The position numbers and the translations under genes are program-made. Positions 13,729 through 18,247 of a stretch of DNA of 18,247 nucleotides are shown here, in pieces. The stretch spans positions 1 through 18,247 of the forward strand of contig JAJYWG010000434.1 of the NCBI GenBank assembly GCA_021791615.1. Reading direction: 5' to 3'. Position 1 is the first letter of the stretch. Each line of letters starts with the position of its first letter. This DNA is from Actinomycetes bacterium (lineage in GTDB: Bacteria > Actinomycetota > Acidimicrobiia > Acidimicrobiales > RAAP-2). A model generated the notes under the pieces. That model did not search any database. It was not told where the DNA came from and saw only the letters and a list, made by a program, of their open reading frames with translations.

Positions 13729-14867
13729 GTGCCGAGGGTGCCGTGACGCTGGTCGAAGACGACCGCGACTGGAACCCCTCCACCAAGGCGGGATGGTTCG
13801 CCATGGCCGACGCGCCGCCTCGGAGCCGCCCCAAGTCGGTCAGGTCCGAAGCGTTGGCGGCGATGGCATCCCGGGACCGCCTCGTCTACGACCACGCCCG
13901 TGCCACCTGGCACGCCAACATCGGCCCGATCCGCACCCCGGGGGTCGACGCATTGTTCGAGACGCTCGAAGAGCTCGCCGGCGCGAACCGCCAAGACGGG
14001 GAGAAGGTGAAGCCCGCCGTCGTGCTCGACGCGCTACCAGGCCTCGGCAAGACGACCGCGGCGCTCGCCTTCGGCCAGGCCTTCCACCGCGCCCAGATCG
14101 AGCTCTACGGACCGAAGGTCCCGGCCACAGGCGACCACTGGCAGCGCATCCCGGTCGTCTATCTGGGGCTCACCTCCAACACGACGATGCGGAGCCTCAA
14201 CGCCATGCTCTGTCGCTTCTACGGACTGCCCGGCGCGGACCGGGGCACCGCCGACTGGCTGGCCAGCAGGGCAGCGGAGTGCGTGGCGAACTGCAAGACC
14301 CGTCTCGTCATCGTCGACGACGTCCACTTCCTCGACGTCAACCGGCGCGACGGCCGAGAAGTCGCCAACCACTTCAAGTGGCTGGCCAACACCTTCCCCG
14401 TCACCTTCTTCTTCGTGGGCGTCGGACTTCGCGCCCGTGGGCTGCTCGACGAAGGGCTGAGCGGGGCGGACGCAGCGTTCTCCCAGACCGCCCGGCGCTG
14501 GAGCGTCGCCAGCCTCGATCCCTTCGAGATCGCCACCAAGTCCGGCCGGGCGACCTGGCGGCAGCTGCTGCTCGGCATCGTACGCGAGGTCGTGCTCGCA
14601 AACGCCTATCGGGGCATGATCGTCCGGGACCTCTCCGACTACCTCTTCGCGCGATCCAGCGGGCACTTCGCCTCGCTCATGTCGCTCGTCGCCCGCGGCT
14701 GCTACCGGGCGGTGAAGACCGGGGCGGAGGTGCTGAGTGTCGAGCTGCTCGACGCGGTGCGCATCGACCAGGCCGCCGAGTCGGCCCGAGTGCATCTCCA
14801 CGCCGCGCTCTCAGCCGGCCTGCTGCCCGCAGATACCGACCGGCCACGACAGGAGGGTGCCGCATGA
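13725..14867 (+). CDS. tnsC: TnsC-like AAA+ ATPase, transposition regulator
   Basis: This 380-residue AAA+ protein has Walker A PGLGKTT (105-111, Lys109), Walker B LVIVDD (194-199) followed by VHFLD, and a sensor-like strand FFFVGVGLRARGL (228-240). TnsC polymerises on DNA, links the target selector to TnsA/TnsB and enforces target choice. The N-terminal HANIGPIRTPGVDALF resembles the pre-P-loop helix of TniB/TnsC. The GTG start overlaps the tnsB stop (GTGA); an ATG 26 codons later is the alternative. The stop overlaps the tniQ ATG. IstB of IS21 is a relative, but the TnsA and TniQ neighbours favour TnsC. Confidence 0.92.
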   Translation: MSAEGAVTLVEDDRDWNPSTKAGWFAMADAPPRSRPKSVRSEALAAMASRDRLVYDHARATWHANIGPIRTPGVDALFETLEELAGANRQDGEKVKPAVVLDALPGLGKTTAALAFGQAFHRAQIELYGPKVPATGDHWQRIPVVYLGLTSNTTMRSLNAMLCRFYGLPGADRGTADWLASRAAECVANCKTRLVIVDDVHFLDVNRRDGREVANHFKWLANTFPVTFFFVGVGLRARGLLDEGLSGADAAFSQTARRWSVASLDPFEIATKSGRATWRQLLLGIVREVVLANAYRGMIVRDLSDYLFARSSGHFASLMSLVARGCYRAVKTGAEVLSVELLDAVRIDQAAESARVHLHAALSAGLLPADTDRPRQEGAA

Positions 14868-16591
14868 CGACCCGCCTGCCCTTCACCCTCATCCCCCATG
14901 AAGGTCAAGACCTTGGTTCCTGGCTGTCGGCCTACGCCGCCCGCCTCGACGTCACCGCCTCCGAGCTTTCCGACGCGCTCGGCCTGCCCGACCACCTTCC
15001 CCGGGCTCGTCGCCTTGACGTCCTGCTCGACGACCACCACATCGAGACCATCGCCGTGGCCACCGGGCTTTCGTCGACCGCCATCGAGGCCTTGTGCGCA
15101 GCGGTCCCGCCCAGTGGGCCAGCAGTCCCCGGTGGCCTGAGCGTCGTCGAACGGCTCCGCAGGGCGACGACGTTGGCACCACAGGCGCGTCTTCAGCACG
15201 CGACCACCTTGCATCGAAGCCGCCGGGGCGTCGACGTCGACCCGGCGATCGAGCGCGCCGGGCGGCTCCCGGATCAGCTGTGGTCGGCCTGGGCCATCCG
15301 ATTGGTCGACCACGACGCCTTCGGGGCGGCCACCTTCGGCCCCTCGATGCTGGCCGCGCTGCTCGTCCCCCACAGCGGGCGCACCATGAAGGAGATCGCC
15401 GCCCTTGTGAGCGACCGGGTGCAGCCCGCCACCGTCGCCTTCCACCTCCGAAAGCTCCTCTCGGTCACCAAGTCAGTCGCCCCGCTGCAGATCCTCACCG
15501 AGCTGGCCTTCGCCATCGACACCCACGACCTGCCCATCGACTACGCCCGCCGCCGCCACGTCGCCTCTGGCACCGAGCTCATCGACGCCAGCACCTGGCG
15601 CAGGTTCGCGAGAGACACCGACGCTCGGACCGGCGGATCCCGCCGCGCCCGCTTTGCCCGCAGCTACCTCTACGAGCTGCTCACCGGCAACAGCCTCCAC
15701 CTCGCGCCCGCTCCCTACCGGATCGGCAGTGGCTTCGATCGGATGGAGTACCACGACTTCGTCGCCGGACTGCCCCTACCTCTCGTTGACGCGCTCCACG
15801 CCCACGCTCGACAGATTCTCGATGACGCCGGCATCACCTCCGAGCCGCTGCAGTGGAACCCGCCGACCAGCTGGATCACCGTTACCGAATGGCCCGGGGC
15901 CGACCCCGACCTCACCGACCCCCAGCCCATACACGACGCCCTGTGCTCATGGCGGGCACGGCAGGGTCAAGTCGCCGGGTCCTTCGGCATCTCGACTGAG
16001 CACCTCCGCCACGTCGTCCGCCACCATCCACGCACCGCGCCCCGTTACCCGACCCAACGAATGCTGGTCCCCGTCGCTTCCGCCGACAACCCCCGGCCAC
16101 CCGCCAACCCAAGGGCGCGCAATCTCGACCCGGCGTGGCTGCGCCGCGAGTACCTGGACTGGCGACGGCCCTTGCCCGACATCGCGGCCCAACTCGGCTG
16201 CCGGGTTGCCACGCTCAAGGCCTTCGCCCACGAGCACCACGTTCCGCTCCGACGTCATTCTGGTCCCGACGGCTTCGCTCGGCTCGAGCTGCCCGGCGTC
16301 CACCCCGCCGACATTCCCGATCTGCTGCGATCGGTTCTCGTCGGACGAGACGCACTGAAGCGTCTCTCCCGCTTCGTCGCCCTCGGCGAGCACGCCAGTC
16401 TCAACCAGGCCGCCCGCGCCCTCGGCGTCCACCAGTGCACGCTCACCAGCCAGCTCCAACAACTCGAACGCGCGAGCGGTGGCCTACTGGTCCACCGTCA
16501 CCCGCGCCCCCAACCCGTCGGCCCGCTCACCCCGCTCGGCGAGCAACTTCGTCAACAAGCACTCGATCACCTGCCCCGCCTCGCCGCGTGA
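14864..16591 (+). CDS. tniQ: TniQ/TnsD-like target selector with C-terminal LysR-type winged helix
   Basis: This 575-residue protein begins with a TniQ-like N-terminus (LPFTLIPHEGQDLGSWLSAY, then ALGLPDHLP and VATGLSSTAIEAL). The Cys zinc finger normally following in TniQ is absent: only four scattered Cys (78, 361, 446, 525), no CxxC. Several HTH-like segments follow, e.g. MKEIAALVSDRVQPATVAFH (175-194), AGSFGISTEHLRHVVRHH (371-388) and LPDIAAQLGCRVATLKAFA (437-455). Residues about 500-575 read as a LysR-family winged helix: SLNQAARALGVHQCTLTSQL, LQQLERASGG, LLVHRH, then GPLTPLGEQL. TnsD proteins read a specific attachment site and recruit TnsC, so this is probably the sequence-specific selector. 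The ATG has GGAGG upstream and overlaps the tnsC stop. Confidence 0.85.
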   Translation: MTTRLPFTLIPHEGQDLGSWLSAYAARLDVTASELSDALGLPDHLPRARRLDVLLDDHHIETIAVATGLSSTAIEALCAAVPPSGPAVPGGLSVVERLRRATTLAPQARLQHATTLHRSRRGVDVDPAIERAGRLPDQLWSAWAIRLVDHDAFGAATFGPSMLAALLVPHSGRTMKEIAALVSDRVQPATVAFHLRKLLSVTKSVAPLQILTELAFAIDTHDLPIDYARRRHVASGTELIDASTWRRFARDTDARTGGSRRARFARSYLYELLTGNSLHLAPAPYRIGSGFDRMEYHDFVAGLPLPLVDALHAHARQILDDAGITSEPLQWNPPTSWITVTEWPGADPDLTDPQPIHDALCSWRARQGQVAGSFGISTEHLRHVVRHHPRTAPRYPTQRMLVPVASADNPRPPANPRARNLDPAWLRREYLDWRRPLPDIAAQLGCRVATLKAFAHEHHVPLRRHSGPDGFARLELPGVHPADIPDLLRSVLVGRDALKRLSRFVALGEHASLNQAARALGVHQCTLTSQLQQLERASGGLLVHRHPRPQPVGPLTPLGEQLRQQALDHLPRLAA

Positions 16592-16607
16592 CTGACGATG
16601 ACCGAAG

Positions 16608-16714
16608 GATCCGCCAACTTCCATGCCCTCAATGCACCGAACAGACCACCCGTCCACACCGCGCCACAGCGTTCTCCCAGGACGGCTCCGCCAACAAGGC
16701 GGCCCATTCGCCAT
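16608..16714 (-). promoter_or_regulatory. Right-end candidate TnsB-binding sites
   Basis: Read on the minus strand, cores start at 16713 (TGGCGAATG), 16693 (TGGCGGAGC), weakly 16666 (TGGCGCGGT) and 16616 (TGGCGGATC, preceded by GGAAGT). The outermost core is 19 bp from the element tip, exactly as on the left, and the first spacing is 20 bp as on the left. The inner spacings differ, giving the asymmetric ends expected of Tn7-like elements. Confidence 0.62.
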
Positions 16715-16732
16715 GTCCACGGCCTCCCTGCA
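16703..16732 (-). repeat. Right terminal inverted repeat
   Basis: Read on the minus strand it starts TGCAGGGAGGCCGTG and ends ATGGCGAATGGG, 26 of 30 identical to the left repeat. It carries an ATG at 16713 in frame with the downstream tadE-like gene. Confidence 0.92.
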
Positions 16733-16737
16733 CCGCC
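16733..16737 (+). repeat. 5-bp target-site duplication, right copy (CCGCC)
   Basis: CCGCC directly follows the CA tip of the right repeat. Removing the element and one copy would leave flp and tadE separated by only about 35 nt. Confidence 0.88.
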
Positions 16738-16757
16738 AGAAGAGAGCGGGCTGCGCC

Positions 16758-17222
16758 ATGTCGGAGCAGTCAGGGCTGGCCCTGCGCCGGCCTGCGAGCC
16801 ACGCGCCATCCGGGCGTCCGGGGTTCCGGCGCGTGCTGTGGCGTAGCGAGCGGGGCGCGGTCGCCGCCGAGCTGGTGATCGCCACGCCGCTGCTCTTGTT
16901 GTTGATCATGGGGGTGATCCAGTTCGCCCTCTGGGAGCACGCCGTGCACGTCGCGGACGCGGTCGCCCAGCAGGGGGTGTCGGTCGGCCGCCTCCAAGGA
17001 GAGCCTGCCGAGGCCGGAGAGACCGAAGCCCGAAGCGTCCTCGACCAGCTCGGCCCCTCGGTGCTCACCGGCACGACGATCACCGCCACCAAGACCACCG
17101 AGATGACGACGGTGACGGTGACCGGTCACGCCGAGAGCATCCTCGGGGTGTTCTCGTTGCCGGTCTCGGCGACGGCATCGGGTGCGTCGGAGAGCTACAC
17201 GTACCCGGGCGGGGCGCCGTGA
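16758..17222 (+). CDS. tadE: TadE-like pseudopilin 1
   Basis: This 154-residue protein has a basic leader and a prepilin-like site ERGAVAAELV, where cleavage after Gly33 puts Glu38 at +5. A strongly hydrophobic helix (IATPLLLLLIMGVIQFALW, 41-59) follows. The extracytoplasmic part is beta-rich and ends in TYPGGAP. This matches the TadE minor pseudopilin family needed for Flp pilus assembly. The ATG at 16758 begins 25 bp after the transposon's right tip. A frame open further upstream runs through the transposon end, including an ATG at 16713, so a 15-residue longer product is possible. The stop overlaps the next GTG (GTGA). Confidence 0.87.
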   Translation: MSEQSGLALRRPASHAPSGRPGFRRVLWRSERGAVAAELVIATPLLLLLIMGVIQFALWEHAVHVADAVAQQGVSVGRLQGEPAEAGETEARSVLDQLGPSVLTGTTITATKTTEMTTVTVTGHAESILGVFSLPVSATASGASESYTYPGGAP

Positions 17223-17656
17223 GCACCCGACCGCTCGTGCGCGTGCTTCGCCGTGACGAGTCCGGCAGCGTCGCCTTGGAGATGGTGCTGCTCACCCCGC
17301 TGCTGGTCTTGATGCTGCTGTTCGTGGTGACGCTCGGACGTGTCGTGTCGGCGCGCATCGAGGTCGACGGCGCGGCGGCCCAGGCGACCCGGGCCGCGTC
17401 GATCGCCCGTGACCCCGCCACCGCCACCGCCATGGCCACCCAGGCCGCCGCCACCGCCCTCGGCTCGGACCACGTCACCTGCGCCGACGTTGCCGTCTCG
17501 ACCGACACCGCCGACTTCGTCCCCGGTGGTGAGGTGCAGGTGACCGTCACCTGCCACGTGAACGTCGCCGCACTCGTCGGCTTGGACCTCCCGGTCTCCG
17601 AGGCGCTGAGCTCGACGGCTGCGTCGGTGATCGACACCTACCGGGCATCCACATGA
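17219..17656 (+). CDS. TadE-like pseudopilin 2
   Basis: This 145-residue protein has a short leader ending RRDESG, the pseudopilin site G16|SVALE21 (Glu at +5) and a hydrophobic helix VLLTPLLVLMLLFVVTLG. An Ala-rich helix (AAAQATRAASIARDPATATA) and a C-terminal beta region with two Cys (VTCADVAV, VTVTCHVNV) follow, the usual form of TadE-like proteins. The GTG overlaps the first tadE stop, and its own stop overlaps the next ATG (ATGA, 17653-17656). Confidence 0.87.
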   Translation: MSTRPLVRVLRRDESGSVALEMVLLTPLLVLMLLFVVTLGRVVSARIEVDGAAAQATRAASIARDPATATAMATQAAATALGSDHVTCADVAVSTDTADFVPGGEVQVTVTCHVNVAALVGLDLPVSEALSSTAASVIDTYRAST

Positions 17657-18247
17657 CCGCCACCTTTCGACGGCTCAGCCTCCACCGGGTGCGTTCCCGG
17701 CTCGGTGATCCCGAGTCCGGGACGGTGACCGCGTTCGTGGTCGTGTTCATGCTGGCGCTGTTGGTGATGGCCGGCCTCGTCCTCGACGGCGGCCTGGCGC
17801 TGTCGGCCAAGATTCAGGCCATCGACGACGCCCAGGCCGCGGCCCGGGCGGGCGCCCAGGCGATCGACGTCCCCCTTTACCGCTCGACCGGGGAGGTCAC
17901 CCTCGACCCCGCCCAGGCGACCTCCGACGCCGAGGCGTTCTTGACCCGCGCAGGGCGCACCGGGACCGTCAGTGTCACAGGCGACCAGGTGACCGTCACG
18001 GTCACCATCACCCAGCCCACCCAGATCCTCTCGCTGGTCGGGATCGCCTCGCTCACCGAGACCGGTGTTAGCGGCAGCGCTGTTTGGACATCGGTCGGCG
18101 GCGCTACACGATCACCGAGCGGCAACTTGTCGATGCTCACCGCGAACGACCGAACGACGGAACGACGAAAGATCAGGTGGCCGGAAGAGCCACCATGCAC
18201 GGCGAAGGTGCTTTGGACCGCCCTGGAATCAGTGGAGGCTCCCGCGC
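17653..18247 (+). CDS. TadG-like pilus protein, 3' end not in window
   Basis: The frame encodes 198 residues without a stop before the edge. It has a basic leader, PESGTVTAF (pseudopilin-like, but Phe replaces the +5 Glu), a hydrophobic helix (FVVVFMLALLVMAGLVLDGG) and then LALSAKIQAIDDAQAAARAGAQAI, typical of the TadG/TadE-like third protein of actinobacterial loci. A beta region ends LSLVGIASLTETGVSGSA. Homologues usually stop soon after this point. From about 18080 onward the codons turn poorer in G/C at third positions, and three 8-bp repeats appear. The last roughly 55 residues may therefore be a divergent tail or the result of a frameshift. It is co-translated with the upstream gene (ATGA). 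Confidence 0.8.
   Translation, partial: MTATFRRLSLHRVRSRLGDPESGTVTAFVVVFMLALLVMAGLVLDGGLALSAKIQAIDDAQAAARAGAQAIDVPLYRSTGEVTLDPAQATSDAEAFLTRAGRTGTVSVTGDQVTVTVTITQPTQILSLVGIASLTETGVSGSAVWTSVGGATRSPSGNLSMLTANDRTTERRKIRWPEEPPCTAKVLWTALESVEAPA
18144..18167. repeat. Three tandem 8-bp repeats (GAACGACC/G)
   Basis: GAACGACC, GAACGACG and GAACGACG follow each other at 18144, 18152 and 18160. A period of 8 is not a multiple of three, so this is unlikely to have grown inside a constrained coding region. That fits loss of coding constraint at the end of the TadG-like frame. Confidence 0.5.
18195..18247 (+). CDS. Possible start of a further gene (17 codons visible)
   Basis: ATG at 18195 is preceded by GGAAGAG with 5 nt spacing, a good ribosome binding site, and the frame stays open to the edge (MHGEGALDRPGISGGSR). 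It is in a different frame from the TadG-like gene. Too little is visible to name it, and it may be chance. Confidence 0.28.
   Translation, partial: MHGEGALDRPGISGGSR

Larger units (their letters stand above)
10747..16732 (+). mobile_element. Complete Tn7-like transposon (TnsA-TnsB-TnsC-TniQ), 5,986 bp, no cargo
   Basis: The element is bounded by imperfect 30-bp terminal inverted repeats with 5'-TG and CA-3' tips and flanked by perfect CCGCC duplications. It encodes only a TnsA-like endonuclease, a DDE transposase TnsB, an AAA+ regulator TnsC and a TniQ/TnsD-like target selector, all on the plus strand and overlapping by ATGA or GTGA. About 160 bp at the left end and 141 bp at the right end are non-coding and hold repeated candidate TnsB sites. 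All catalytic motifs are intact, so it looks capable of transposition. It splits the tad operon between the flp and tadE genes. No Cas genes, resolvase, resistance or defence cargo are present. Confidence 0.93.

Noticed and set aside
13793..14863. Open frame upstream of and in phase with tniQ
   Set aside because: It overlaps tnsC with Arg-rich shadow sequence; the TniQ N-terminus and a GGAGG site place the start at 14864.
11620..14867. IS21-type istA/istB pair
   Set aside because: A transposase plus AAA+ gene could suggest IS21, but the TnsA-like endonuclease, the TniQ-like gene and the multi-site ends with a 5-bp duplication fit a Tn7-like element better.
10747..16732. CRISPR-associated transposon (CAST)
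   Set aside because: No Cas gene, no CRISPR array and no room for one; all four genes are transposition functions, and the TniQ is a long multi-HTH selector rather than a short Cascade-bound type.

Overview
This window is very GC-rich with strongly G/C-ending codons. Together with the Streptomyces-like layout of its Tad pilus genes, this points to an Actinomycetota chromosome. An acidimicrobial-type lineage is plausible, but the sequence alone does not settle it. No rRNA, tRNA or CRISPR array was seen.

Left part (1-2817, minus strand): a Kdp high-affinity potassium uptake operon read right to left. The order is a 27-residue membrane microprotein, kdpF, kdpA, a universal-stress-protein gene, then the N-terminus of kdpB, which runs off the window. 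The first four genes are packed with stop/start overlaps or no gap; kdpB follows a 117-nt gap with its own ribosome binding site. The stress-protein gene sits between kdpA and kdpB. Next to the operon (2974-3819, minus) is an XRE/MmyB-type regulator. Its upstream region carries five tandem 15-bp repeats, a likely operator array.

Right part (4074 to the end, plus strand): a tight-adherence (Tad/Flp) pilus operon. It encodes a putative lipoprotein, a secreted PKD-like protein, a SAF-domain CpaB-like protein, a CpaE/MinD-like protein with a degenerate P-loop, the TadA/CpaF motor ATPase, TadB, TadC, a small Flp-type pilin, two TadE-like pseudopilins and a TadG-like protein that reaches the window edge. 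Several gene junctions carry short tandem duplications of the stop/start region. These create 5-codon mini-ORFs just before the true start.

The tad operon is split by a complete Tn7-like transposon at 10747-16732 (5,986 bp). Both ends are visible: about 30-bp terminal inverted repeats with TG...CA tips, flanked by a perfect 5-bp target duplication (CCGCC). Each end has internal repeated sites that look like TnsB-binding sites. The element holds only four overlapping genes, tnsA, tnsB, tnsC and a tniQ/tnsD-like gene, with no cargo and no Cas genes. The TniQ-like protein lacks the usual Cys zinc finger and ends in a LysR-type winged helix. The tnsA-proximal end lies 15 bp downstream of the flp stop codon, an arrangement like that of Tn7 next to glmS. 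A targeted insertion using the 3' end of flp as attachment site is therefore a reasonable hypothesis. The transposon and its TniQ fusion are the most interesting content of the window.
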